Source: Portulaca oleracea (Eukaryota > Streptophyta > Magnoliopsida > Caryophyllales > Portulacaceae). From it: a DNA stretch of 64,000 nucleotides. The position numbers and the translations under genes were made by a program. Under the pieces are notes generated by a model. The model did no database searches and was not told where the DNA came from. It was given only the letters and a program-made list of their open reading frames with translations. The stretch covers positions 11,155,832-11,219,831 of the forward strand of contig CM055870.1 of assembly GCA_029582165.1 (NCBI GenBank), given 5' to 3'. Positions 1-9,830 of the stretch are shown one piece after another; within the stretch, counting starts at the first letter, position 1; every line of letters starts with the position of its first letter.

Positions 1-91
1 TATAAACATACATTTGTAGAGAGGGAATGGAGAGAGAAACTAGAGGGAGATGGGAGGAGGGTCGAAAGAGGTATTAATACAACAACCATGT

Positions 92-1722
92 CGTTTTTGT
101 CGGAAATTTACCAAGAGATTTGGATAAGCATGGCTTGAAAGGGATTTTTGCAAAAATTGGGGGGGGGGGGGGTAAGAGATTAGAGATACGTTCATTCCTT
201 GGAGAAGAGAATCCCAGTATAGGTTTGACTTTGTTTACTTTTCGAGAGAATTTCTAGTTGAGAAAAGCATTCAAAAGCTCAACCAAAAGAGTATAAGAGG
301 CCACAAAATCATAGTTAATGTAGCATAGCCAGAAGGAAAAATGAAAGCACAAGAAGAAAGGTGTCTAACTTGTGGGTGAGGAAAGACTTGAAGATTGATA
401 GCCAACACTCTCTAGAACCTCATATTCATGATGCAGAAAGGATGAAGGGTAGAACCAACCTTAACAAAGTAGAATGGTTAAACAGGAGTATAATATGTGA
501 AGCTAATAGAGAGATGGAACTCGAAGAGATAGTATCCAAGGGACTTGGATTGGACAAGGTTGAGAAAATCTCAGTTATGAATCATAAGAAGTTTTTATTC
601 ACTCTAAAGTCAGTGGAAGATATGGAAGCTGCAATAGAAGAACCACAACAATTTCTAGAAGTTTTTGCTGAGGTGAGGAAGTGGAGCGCTTATGAAGCTA
701 GTGATCAAAGAAGGGTCTAGGTGAGTATTTACGGGGTTCCTCCTCATGGATGGATGATGGAAAATTTTGAGCGGATAGTTGGAAGATGAGGTTCACTTGT
801 CAAGACAGGAACTTGTTCAGAAAACACTAGGTGTTATGAAGCTATGGAGGCATTAATAGACACCAAGGTTATGGATAGAACTGAAGGAGAAATCTTTCTT
901 GACATTGAAGAGTGCTCATTCCAAGTATATGTCCGAGAATTGGAGGGCATGAGAGGCATGATGAGTCATATCCTTAATCAAGTCCCACGATTGTGGTCTT
1001 CAAATGGTGAGTCAAGTTCATGAAACTAGAAGATCATCATCTATGGATGTTGATAATAGGCTCAATTAATCGAGGCAAGGACTGGAAGAAATTAATCAGA
1101 GTAGCAACGATGAGGTGGACAGGAGAAGCAATGATCATCATGATCATCATAAGATTAACAGTTATTGGATGAAAATGTAGTTGATGGTGAGAGGTATTCG
1201 AATAGTTCAAGGCAGCTGAACAATCATCAGAGGGATCCATTAGAATCCTGAGAGACGGATGAAGATCACATTGAGTCTTCTCCCACTGGTTACCAAGAAC
1301 TCAGAGTAATAAATGAGAGGGTGAAGGAACAACATTAAACATTAGTGAATGCTTTGGGTTCCCAAGAATGGAGAGACACCTTGGCTAGAGTCTCGGGAAA
1401 AGGTTAGGAGAATGATGAGCCCTCTAAAAAATCGAAACGACCAATGGAAAGTGTGGACTCAGCCACATCTACCGAAGGGAGGGAGTACAACGAAAAACAA
1501 AAGAGGAAAATGATTTCCAAGGCAAGGAAAATTATTGCTAGTAAGGTTGCTGGTGTTTCAGGTGTCTCGAAAACAGACTTACAGCACAACCAGAAAAAGG
1601 AATACAAGACGTATTTGAAGGTGATGAAAAAGCAAATTGTCATTGTCAAAAAGAAAAGGAGACAGTCATCCAAGAACCCTGATTTTGCTAATATTTTAGC
1701 AGATCAAGACCATGTTTCTTGA
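92..1722 (+). pseudogene. LINE ORF1 remnant (RRM plus DUF4283-like)
   Basis: Reading across frames, bases near 95-160 encode an RNP2-like strand (FVGNLPRDLDKHGLK) and bases near 220-330 encode an RNP1-like strand (RFDFVYF) followed by the final RRM helix and strand. This is the RNA-recognition motif found at the start of many plant LINE ORF1 proteins. Downstream, 361-719 is open for 119 codons. After a stop, a segment like VSIYGVPPHGW matches the style of DUF4283-type ORF1 proteins. A lysine-rich stretch (1444-1722) completes the remnant. Several stops and frameshifts are present, so no functional protein is expected. In an active LINE this protein would bind the element's RNA. Confidence 0.6.
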
Positions 1723-1887
1723 TCCCACAAGATCTCTTGGGGTATCAAGGATGATGGTTATTTTCAACAACAGAACCAGGGAAGCTACTTTGGAAGGCTG
1801 GGTTTCTTTGCTACACTTTGGTCACTTTGGATGACAAGAAATAATTTGGTGTTAGTAAAGGAAGAGATTCAACAAATCAATCTAGTA

Positions 1888-2477
1888 GAGTAAATTACAT
1901 TTACCCTACCTGACATTTGTGGTAATAATTTTTGCACACCCGACATTTGTAAAATAATTTTCACCTTACTTGACATTAAGTGAAAGTGATTTTTAGTGGC
2001 AAAATCCGGTTACTTCTCATCGGAAATGAGAAAATACAATAATGCCCCTATATGACTATGTGAATGTACCATGTTGCCCATAATATTGAGAAGGAAATGA
2101 CTTAAATGACCCTTTCATTGTTTTGTCTAGAAAAATGTGTATCGAAACTCCAAATAGAAAACACCAACAGTCGATTCCTCTCACACTCCTCTTCTTCAAC
2201 ACTTCCCTGTTAGTGCTATATGAATTAATATTAAGGGTAAAAATGTCAATTGATATTAAATTGAAAGTCATATGAATTAATATCAAGGGTAAAAATGTAA
2301 ATTCATATTTTCTTTTTAATGTTCGCCGGAAAATCCAACAAAAATCAATTATAAAATATCTTAGGAGGTTTAAATTTATGAACACTTAATGTCAAGTAAG
2401 GTGAAAATTATTTCACAAATGTCGGGTATGCAAAAATTATTATCACAAATGTCAGGGAGGGTGAATGTAATTTACTC
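1888..2477. mobile_element. MITE with ~100-bp terminal inverted repeats
   Basis: The left end begins GAGTAAATTACATTTACCC and the right end is its near-perfect reverse complement. The inverted arms run about 100 bp, through the repeated phrase GACATTTGT and on to CTTGACATTAAGTG. A TA dinucleotide lies just outside each end, compatible with a TA target duplication. It sits inside the LINE remnant. No transposase is encoded, so it is non-autonomous. A second, larger element with the same terminal sequence lies at 18111-19241. Confidence 0.75.
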
Positions 2478-2966
2478 TAATATGGTATTTTGAGTGTGCA
2501 GTTATAGTAGTGGCAAGAAGAAGAGGATAGTGTGCGATAAAGGAGGAGTGATGTGCTGTTGGTGGATGACAGTTTTATCAGGATCCATGCTACAGAGTTT
2601 TGTGGGGTGATATTTGGTCTTGGGAGGCATGCTGGCATAAGCCCAGTGGAGAGCTTGGATGTGGTTCTTTTTTGGTTATTTTAGTTAGCCCATTTAATTC
2701 TGTTGATGCTGATTAATACTCTGGTTTTGTTGGGGACTTGGGGGTATTGTAAGTGGTGTGGCACAATTTGAGTTTTGATTTTGTTGGGTTATGCAAGTGC
2801 CCTATGACATTTTATGGTTTTTTATTGAATAAATTTGTGGTCTAATGGCCTTTACTGATAAAAAAAAGATAAATAATTTGAATATCAAGATATTTCCTAA
2901 GCTTCTTGAGTTACACTTAAATTACTCTAAAAAATGATATTTATGCTCATTTATATTATTAAAAAT

Positions 2967-3252
2967 GTTATGAAACAATAAATATATGAACACATATAGA
3001 GAATAATAGAGAATAACAAGAGAGATTGAGAGAGGAGACTAGAATAATTTATTCATAGCCCACAATGGGTATTTATACTAGTTAGATAGCAAGAGTCATG
3101 TAAAGTATAAACTTCATATGGAAGTAGAATCTTCCCATATTATATCATTCTAATATATAAAGATATTCAAGAAATATCACTATATGCACATTCACATACA
3201 TATTACTTTCATAACAAAAAAAGGTATTTTTCGTTAGTATTAGGGTTGTTAC
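2967..3252 (-). repeat. Probable LTR remnant interrupted by copia element
   Basis: The stretch starts TGTTATGAAAC. Read on the minus strand it looks like an LTR 3' half: a TATA-like box near the phrase GTATAAATACCC, then T/C-rich sequence. It may resume after the copia insertion at about 9344-9419, ending CTCTAACA. No clear target duplication was seen around the composite, so this is a low-confidence solo-LTR call. Confidence 0.35.
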
Positions 3253-3373
3253 TGTTGGATATATTTCAAGAGTATAAGACAATTATATAGCCTAAAGAAT
3301 AAAGTATATTAAGTATAAGGATCATATATGAGTGAAACGATGAGAATATGATCAACACGGGTGAAACAGGAAG

Positions 3374-3500
3374 CAACACGGGTCGTGTTGCCTTCCAGAG
3401 AGCAAGGAAACAAATCCTGCGCTCAACACGGGTCGTGTTGGATCAACACGGGTCCTGTTGAGCCAACACGGACCGTGTTGATTCAACACGGGTCGTGTTG
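3374..3500. promoter_or_regulatory. Palindrome array in LTR U3
   Basis: Five copies of CAACACGGGTCGTGTTG or close variants lie at 3374, 3424, 3444, 3464 and 3484; the last four are spaced exactly 20 bp apart. A half copy lies at 3354. Each copy is a 7-bp inverted repeat around a 3-bp centre. The array is about 200-330 bp upstream of the LTR TATA box and is conserved in the 3' LTR. The position suggests transcription-factor binding sites, but no factor can be assigned from sequence. Confidence 0.6.
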
Positions 3501-3699
3501 AAGGCAGGAATTGTATTCATTGCTAACGGCTATATGATTTTGTGTAATTAATGATTGATATCGTCATTAAGCACGATTATGCTGAGATTACAACAGCTAT
3601 ATGACTTGACTTGGTCAAGGTCATATTAAGGACATAATCTCATCATTAAGGCTCTTGATTACCCTTTGACTAGGGTATCCTAAGTGGGTGCTAATCTCC

Positions 3700-3707
3700 T
3701 ATAAATA
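3700..3707 (+). promoter_or_regulatory. LTR TATA box
   Basis: TATAAATA within CTCCTATAAATAGGAG, followed about 30 bp later by the likely transcription start near 3730. The matching box in the 3' LTR is at 9075-9082. Confidence 0.65.
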
Positions 3708-3963
3708 GGAGACATCCTAGGCTATTAGAGACACACCATTCTAAGCTAATCACAACCTCATTCTTGTCTATGCAAATTATACTAGAGTGATTCAAGTGAG
3801 AATCCATTTCTTGAGTGTTACAAGTGCTAAGTTTTATCCCTTTGAACATTTACGGTATCGTAAATAGTTCTTAAGGAAAGTGTGTATTTGTCCACGACTC
3901 TTAGCGTTATCCAAGCGAGTTTCCATTGTTCTATATACCGTGTACACCCTTTCCTCCAACAAT

Positions 3964-3978
3964 CTTAAGAACTATTTA
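3964..3978 (+). other. Putative self-priming site replacing a tRNA PBS
   Basis: The 15 nt CTTAAGAACTATTTA, two bases after the LTR, are a perfect reverse complement of 3861-3875 inside the LTR, with a further G-U pair possible. The usual plant copia primer site TGGTATCAGAGC is absent here, although two other elements in this window have it. The start codon follows at 3982, so the whole leader is 20 nt. This is where the minus-strand primer should anneal. Self-priming by folding back, as known for yeast Tf1, is an inference. Confidence 0.5.
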
Positions 3979-3981
3979 GGA

Positions 3982-6900
3982 ATGGCCTCGCTACGTGATA
4001 TGTCTAGCAATTTCCAAAAGCTAGAGCGCTTTGAAGGAGTCGATTTCCGGCGTTGGCAAAGCAAGATGCATTTCTTGCTTACAACTCTCAATGTGGCATA
4101 TGTGCTTAACATTGAGATTTCTCCCAAGGTGAATCAAGAATCGTCGGTCAAGAAGGGGACAACCGAGGAGTCTCCAAAGGAGGATGCAATTGTCAAGAGT
4201 TCCACGGGAGATGGAAGTGGTGATCAAGTAAGGACGTCCGTGGAAGATGCGGAGGCTACTCGGCAAAGGCTCAAGATGGAGAATGATGATTACATTTGTA
4301 GAGGATGCATTCTCAACGGGATGAGCGACACCCTCTTCGATGTGTATCAACATGTGGAGACGGCAAAGAAACTTTGGGAGATGCTTGAAGCTAAGTATAT
4401 GTCGGAAGATGCGTCAAGTAAGAACTTTCTTGTTAGTCAATTCATGAAATTTAAGATGGATGATAATAGGAAAATTCTAGATCAATTCCATGAGATTCAA
4501 CGTATTTTAAGTAACTTCAAGCAACACAATTTGAACATGGATGAAACCATAATCGTATCCTCTATAATTGACAAGCTACCTTCTTCTTGGAATGAAACTA
4601 AAAGGGCTCTCATGCACCGGAAAGAGGCTATGTCTCTTGAAGGTTTGGCTAACCATCTTCGGATTGAAGAGGAGTTACGCCTACAAGATGGTACCAAAGA
4701 GCAATCTAAGGTCCATATGATGCAAGAGAATAAGGGAAACAAGAATAAGAACAAGAACCGCAACAAAACTAGCAAGGGAATTCAAAAGCCTAAGCAAGTT
4801 TGTTGGGAATGTGGCAAACCGGGGCACACAAAGAGAGAGTGTTACCTATGGAAAAAGAAGCATGGTCTTTTGAACAAAGATACATCTAAGGGCAAGAGTA
4901 AGGAGAAGGAACCCAATTCCTTCGTGGCCATGATTAAAGATCATATTAACATGGTATCCATTGGTTATAATGATTGGTACATAGACTCGGGTGCGTCAAG
5001 GCATGTTTGCGTTGACAAGAGTTTATTCAAGACTCTCAAACCGGCGGATGATGGTGTGAAACTCTACATGGGCAACAACCATCCGGTTAAAGTTGAAGGC
5101 ATTGGGCAAGTGGAACTTGTTTTCACTTCCGGTAAGACTTTGCTTTTAAATGATGTGTATTTAGCTCCGGAAGTATGTAAGAATCTTGTATCCGGTTATC
5201 TTCTTAGCAAGTTCGGTTTTATGCAAGTTTATAATGGAGATAATTATGTACTTTCCAAGGGTGGGACTTTTGTAGGGAAGGGATATGCTTATGGGGAGAT
5301 GTTTAAGTTGAATGCGAAAAGTAATAAAGATGGCATGATTTCCGCTTATATGCATGTGTCTTTTTTAAATAAGTCTTTTCTATGGCATGCTAGATTAGGA
5401 CATGTGAACTTTTCAAAGTTGAAAGAAATGTCTAATCTTGATTTGATTCCTAAGTTGAATGATGACATAGAAAAGTGTAAGACATGCATGCTTAATAAAA
5501 TCACCAAAAGTTCATTCTCAAGTATAAAAAGAATTTCTAAATTGCTTGATTTAATTCATAGTAATTTAGGAGATTTTCATAGTACACCTTCAATAGGTGG
5601 TAAGAAGTATTATGTGACATTCATTGATGATTATTCTAGATATTGTCAAGTTTATCTTTTGAGTTCTAAAGATGAAACACTTGAAAAGTTTAGAGTTTAC
5701 AAAACTAGAAGTGAACTTCAATGTGAGACCTTGATTAAAACTTTAAGATCCGATGGGGAGAATATTATGATCCAAAGTTTTTTCCAAGCGGGCATTGTTC
5801 ATGAGACAACCGCCCCGTATACACCACAACAAAATGGGGTTGCGGAAAGGAAAAATAGAACTTTAAAAGAAATGGTGGATTCTATGTTGTCAAACTCCGG
5901 TTTAAGTAATGGATTTTGGGGTGAAGCCATGTTAACGGCTTGTTGTATTTTGAATAGAGTTCCATTCAAAGGGAATTCTAATACCCCATATGAGTTGTGG
6001 AACAAAAGAAAGCCAAGTCTTAAGTATTTTAAGATTTGGGGTTGTAGGGCTATTGTAAGAGTCCCGGAACCTAAGAAAAGGAAATTAGGTGAAAGAGGAA
6101 TTGAGTGCATCTTTATAGGCTATGCTCAAGATAGCAAAGCTTATAGGTTTTTGGTGGTTGAGCCAAATGAGTACATTTCGGTGAATACCGTAATGGAATC
6201 AATAGATGCAATTTTTGATGAGACTAGGTTCTCTTCAATTCCTAGACCTAAAGATGTAATTCAAGATATTGTTCCTATAATTGAGCCTCAAGATGAAAAT
6301 CATGAGGGTATATCCATACAAGATGATCTTCCAACTCATGAGGTTATTCATGAAGAAGAAGATGAAAGTATTGAGTTAAGGAGTAAAAGATCAAGGAAAC
6401 CAAAAGACTTTGGTTCGGACTTCTATGTTTATTTAGTAGAAGGTTCAAGGGACTCAGTTGAAAGTGAGACCCCATGTATGTACAACATAAATGAGGATCC
6501 TAAAACTTTTAAAGAAGCTATGCAATCTCATGATGCTTCTTTGTGGAAAGAAGCGGTACAAGATGAGATTGATTCGATAATGGAAAACAATGTTTGGATA
6601 TTGGTTGACCTTCCTCCGGGAAGTAAACCAATTACCTCCAAGTGGATCTTTAAAAGGAAAAGGAAAGTAGATGGTACTGTTGAGAGGTATAAAGCTCGGT
6701 TGGTTGTAAGGGGCTTTACTCAAAAGTACGGTATTGACTACTTTGATACATATGCACCGGTGGCTAGGATAGCTTCAATACGTGTATTGTTAGCTTTAGC
6801 TACTATCCATAAGCTAGTTATCCATCAAATGGATGTCAAAACGGCATTCTTAAATGGAGAACTAGAAGAGGAGGTGTATATGGAACAACCCGAAGGGTTT

Positions 6901-8037
6901 GTTGTTGAAGGTCAAGAAAAGAAAGTTTGTGAACTTATAAGGTCTTTATATGGACTTAAGCAAGCACCTAAGCAATGGCATCAAAAGTTTGATGAAGTAG
7001 TGCTTTCAAGTGGCTATAAGATCAATGAATCGGATAAGTGCATATACTCTAAGTTTGAGAATGGTAAAGGGGTGGTTATATGCCTATACATTGATGACAT
7101 GTTGATCTTTGGTATCGACATGGAACAAGTTAATAAGACCAAAGAATTTTTATCCTCTAAGTTCTCTATGAAGGACATGGGTGAAGCGGATGTAATTCTT
7201 GGTATTAAGATCATTAGAGATAATGATAAGATAAGTTTATCTCAAGAGCATTACATTGAGAAAATATTGAATAAGTTTGGAGGAGATAAGGTGTATTCGG
7301 CAAAGACACCTTATGAACCAAATAAGAAACTAGAGAAAAATTTGGGTTCTCCGGTTAATCAACTTGAGTATGCTAAGTTGATTGGAAGTCTCATGTATGC
7401 TATGACAAGTACAAGGCCAGACATTGCTTATGCAATTGGCATGTTAAGTAGGTTTACAAGTAATCCGAGTAATATGCATTGGTTTGCAATTCGGAGAGTA
7501 TTAAGATATTTAGCTGGTACTAAAAGTTATCAACTCACATATAAAGGAGAACCTTCGGTATTAGAAGGTTACTCGGACGCGAGTTGGATTAATAAAGGAG
7601 ATTTCTCTTCTACCAGTGGATGGGTGTTCCTTTTAGGAGGTGGAGCAGTTTCTTGGGGTTCTAAGAAACAAGCTAATATAGCGGACTCCACTATGTCTTC
7701 GGAATTAGTAGCATTATATGCTGCTTGTAAGGAAGCGGAATGGTTAAGGAACTTATTATTGGAAATACCAGTTTGGTATAAGCCAATGGCTCCTATCTCA
7801 ATTCATTGTGATAGCAAGTCTACTCTAGATGTAGTATATAGTCATGTCTACAATGGCAAGTCAAGGCATATTGGTTTAAGACATGCTTACATACATCAAC
7901 TTATAAGGGATGGAGTAGTGACATTAAGTTATGTCAAATCAAAGGAAAATATAGCCGATTCTTTAACTAAAGGATTTTCTAAAGATTTGATAATAAGTAC
8001 TTCAAAGGGGATGGGTTGTAGCTCGAAGGACTACTAA
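3982..8037 (+). CDS. Ty1/copia Gag-Pol polyprotein
   Basis: A single open frame of 1351 codons from the ATG at 3982. The frame is open upstream into the LTR, but this Met gives the expected Gag N-terminus MASLRDM and lies just after the LTR. Seen in order: a UBN2-type Gag domain (roughly 60-215); a zinc knuckle CWECGKPGHTKREC (274-287); an aspartic protease motif DSGAS (from 335); a GAG-pre-integrase domain; an integrase core (about 520-650); a reverse transcriptase with YIDD at 1036-1039; and RNase H beginning near D1199 and running to the end. Oddities: the first integrase acidic residue (HSD in typical members) is Asn528, and D591 and E622 are separated by 30 residues rather than the usual 35. 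Reverse transcription could still work, but integration would probably need help in trans. Confidence 0.93.
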   Translation: MASLRDMSSNFQKLERFEGVDFRRWQSKMHFLLTTLNVAYVLNIEISPKVNQESSVKKGTTEESPKEDAIVKSSTGDGSGDQVRTSVEDAEATRQRLKMENDDYICRGCILNGMSDTLFDVYQHVETAKKLWEMLEAKYMSEDASSKNFLVSQFMKFKMDDNRKILDQFHEIQRILSNFKQHNLNMDETIIVSSIIDKLPSSWNETKRALMHRKEAMSLEGLANHLRIEEELRLQDGTKEQSKVHMMQENKGNKNKNKNRNKTSKGIQKPKQVCWECGKPGHTKRECYLWKKKHGLLNKDTSKGKSKEKEPNSFVAMIKDHINMVSIGYNDWYIDSGASRHVCVDKSLFKTLKPADDGVKLYMGNNHPVKVEGIGQVELVFTSGKTLLLNDVYLAPEVCKNLVSGYLLSKFGFMQVYNGDNYVLSKGGTFVGKGYAYGEMFKLNAKSNKDGMISAYMHVSFLNKSFLWHARLGHVNFSKLKEMSNLDLIPKLNDDIEKCKTCMLNKITKSSFSSIKRISKLLDLIHSNLGDFHSTPSIGGKKYYVTFIDDYSRYCQVYLLSSKDETLEKFRVYKTRSELQCETLIKTLRSDGENIMIQSFFQAGIVHETTAPYTPQQNGVAERKNRTLKEMVDSMLSNSGLSNGFWGEAMLTACCILNRVPFKGNSNTPYELWNKRKPSLKYFKIWGCRAIVRVPEPKKRKLGERGIECIFIGYAQDSKAYRFLVVEPNEYISVNTVMESIDAIFDETRFSSIPRPKDVIQDIVPIIEPQDENHEGISIQDDLPTHEVIHEEEDESIELRSKRSRKPKDFGSDFYVYLVEGSRDSVESETPCMYNINEDPKTFKEAMQSHDASLWKEAVQDEIDSIMENNVWILVDLPPGSKPITSKWIFKRKRKVDGTVERYKARLVVRGFTQKYGIDYFDTYAPVARIASIRVLLALATIHKLVIHQMDVKTAFLNGELEEEVYMEQPEGFVVEGQEKKVCELIRSLYGLKQAPKQWHQKFDEVVLSSGYKINESDKCIYSKFENGKGVVICLYIDDMLIFGIDMEQVNKTKEFLSSKFSMKDMGEADVILGIKIIRDNDKISLSQEHYIEKILNKFGGDKVYSAKTPYEPNKKLEKNLGSPVNQLEYAKLIGSLMYAMTSTRPDIAYAIGMLSRFTSNPSNMHWFAIRRVLRYLAGTKSYQLTYKGEPSVLEGYSDASWINKGDFSSTSGWVFLLGGGAVSWGSKKQANIADSTMSSELVALYAACKEAEWLRNLLLEIPVWYKPMAPISIHCDSKSTLDVVYSHVYNGKSRHIGLRHAYIHQLIRDGVVTLSYVKSKENIADSLTKGFSKDLIISTSKGMGCSSKDY

Positions 8038-8627
8038 TCGCAATAAAGACTCAACTTTACGAATTGGAATACTACCAATTTCTAAAGTTCAAATGAGTAT
8101 GGAGTTGTTTAAATTAGTAGGAAGCATCGATTATTATCCCAAGGACAAGTGATGCTTAAAATCTGTAATGACAAAAGGATGAGTATTAGTACTCTTAATA
8201 GACTTTGTGGAAAGCCTAATTACAGGGGTGGTATAATTACAAAGTCTACCTATGTAAGTGTAATGTGTGGCCGCATAAAGGAACTATGAGCTAAAGTTCC
8301 GAAACACTTATGAAGGATAAGGACACAAGGCCGGATAATAGTGTCTAAGTTTTTACACTCAAGATTTAAAATATATGTGTGTTATGAGTATAGTTGGTCA
8401 AATATAAATCCAAAGTTCAAAGCTATGTCTACTTTGCGATTTAGACATAATTTTGGCTCATATACACTAACTGAAAAGTTCAAAGAGTAATCTACTTTTC
8501 ATTAGGCATATGTTTTTAAGGATTCTCTGGTGATTATAAGTTAAGGTATATCTCAAATAGCGAGGGTATAATCCTCTTAAGTAAAGTTATTTCAAGGGTT
8601 TTATATACTCTTGAAATAGCGGGGGAT

Positions 8628-9338
8628 TGTTGGATATATTTCAAGAGTATAAGACAATTATATAGCCTAAAGAATAAAGTATATTAAGTATAAGGATCAT
8701 ATATGAGTGAAACGATGAGAATATGATCAACACGGGTGAAACAGGAAGCAACACGGGTCGTGTTGCCTTCCAGAGAGCAAGGAAACAAATCCTGCGCTCA
8801 ACACGGGTCGTGTTGGATCAACACGGGTCTTGTTGAGCCAACACGGACCGTGTTGATTCAACACGGGTCGTGTTGAAGGCAGGAATTGTATTAATTGCTA
8901 ACGGCTATATGATTTTGTGTAATTAATGATTGATATCGTCATTAAGCACGATTATGTTGAGATTACAACAGCTATATGACTTGACTTGGTCAAGGTCATA
9001 TTAAGGACATAATCTCATCATTAAGGCTCTTGATTACCCTTTGACTAGGGTATCCTAAGTGGGTGCTAATCTCCTATAAATAGGAGACATCCTAGGCTAT
9101 TAGAGACACACCATTATAAGCTAATCACAACCTCATTCTTGTCTAGACTGCAGCTATACTAGAGTGATTCAAGTGAGAATCCATTTCTTGAGTGTTACAA
9201 GTGCTAAGTTTTATCCCTTTGAACATTTACGGTATCGTAAATAGTTCTTAAGGAAAGTGTGTATTTGTCCACGACTCTTAGCGTTATCCAAGCGAGTTTC
9301 CATTGTTCTATATACCGTGTACACCCTTTCCTCCAACA
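8628..9338 (+). repeat. 3' LTR of copia element (711 bp)
   Basis: The partner of the LTR at 3253-3961, with the same TGTTGG/CCAACA ends, palindrome array and TATA box (9075-9082). A patch at 9146-9155 containing GACTGCAGCT replaces TGCAAATT of the 5' copy. Confidence 0.95.
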
Positions 9339-9343
9339 GTTAC

Positions 9344-9830
9344 CACTTGTTCTATATAAAAAAATTATTTGTATATTTCTATAAATGGAGAACGTCATAT
9401 AAAATATATATTCTCTAACATAGTTAATACATAGGAATATAAGGTATAATTTACATGTATCATAGTAACAGCTGAATACTATGCTCTTAACTAATTGATA
9501 AATGTACAGAATTATTATGAAAATTATTATTTAAAATCACAAAAAAATAACAACATGAGATGTTAAAATGCAACTTGAGTCAAGAATACATTATTTTATA
9601 AGATATAACATGTTTCAATCACACATATTTGAACAAATAAAGCAAACAAACAACAACAAATCGCAATATAATCCCGCTAACAAGATTGCCTAGAAGACCG
9701 ATGTTAGCAAATCCAAACAAACTGGAACAAATAACAAACATGATAATTGAAAATAAAAGAAATAAAAGGTAAAATATATCACAATCCGAGCCAATAATAA
9801 TAACTCATATTAGTGTTGGAGTCCATTCTT
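9344..9830. other. AT-rich spacer, no gene seen
   Basis: Spacer between the copia element and the stop codon of peroxidase gene 1. It may include the end of the interrupted LTR (to about 9419) and the 3' untranslated region of the peroxidase gene. Nothing else is recognisable. Confidence 0.4.

Larger units (their letters stand above)
1..2869 (+). mobile_element. Degenerate L1-type LINE remnant
   Basis: A decayed non-LTR retrotransposon. Its 5' part encodes a broken ORF1 with an RRM (RNA-binding) domain. Around 1795-1890 it encodes a fragment resembling the C-terminal tail of plant LINE ORF2 (a phrase like FFATLWSLWMTRN). From about 2480 follows a G/T-rich untranslated tail ending in a short A-rich run near 2860-2869. 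The endonuclease and nearly all of the reverse transcriptase are missing, so this is an internally deleted copy. A MITE interrupts it at 1888-2477. The left end lies at or beyond the window edge. The LINE assignment rests on domain order and tail; confidence is moderate. Confidence 0.65.
3253..3961 (+). repeat. 5' LTR of copia element (709 bp)
   Basis: It runs from TGTTGG to CCAACA and is nearly identical to the 3' LTR at 8628-9338 (711 bp). It contains an array of palindromes at 3374-3500, a TATA box at 3700-3707 and, further in, a small hairpin at 3849-3864 (TTTACG / CGTAAA around GTAT). The 2-bp length difference comes from a replaced patch at 3771-3778. Confidence 0.95.
3253..9338 (+). 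mobile_element. Complete young Ty1/copia retrotransposon
   Basis: A 6.1-kb element bounded by two LTRs (TGTTGG...CCAACA) and flanked by a perfect 5-bp target duplication, GTTAC (3248-3252 and 9339-9343). The internal region carries one uninterrupted Gag-Pol frame. A purine-rich tract (AGCGGGGGA) stands just before the 3' LTR as plus-strand primer. By eye the two LTRs differ at only four substitutions plus one short replaced patch, which implies a recent insertion. The start codon lies just 20 nt after the 5' LTR. The canonical tRNA-Met primer site is absent (see the self-complementary site). Domain order protease, integrase, reverse transcriptase, RNase H identifies Ty1/copia; the lineage was not resolved. 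Confidence 0.95.

Noticed and set aside
162..173. Poly-G tract, and poly-C tracts near 52629 and 58037, as regulatory G-quadruplexes
   Set aside because: Single homopolymer runs can also be sequencing or slippage artefacts, and the context gives no support for a regulatory role.
3374..3500. Regularly spaced palindromic repeats resembling a CRISPR array
   Set aside because: The repeats lie inside both LTRs of a plant retrotransposon, the gaps between copies are only 3 bp, and there are no cas genes.
3880..3981. Extension of copia Gag-Pol into the LTR
   Set aside because: It is open by chance; the extra 34 residues are encoded by the LTR, and the conserved Gag start is at 3982.
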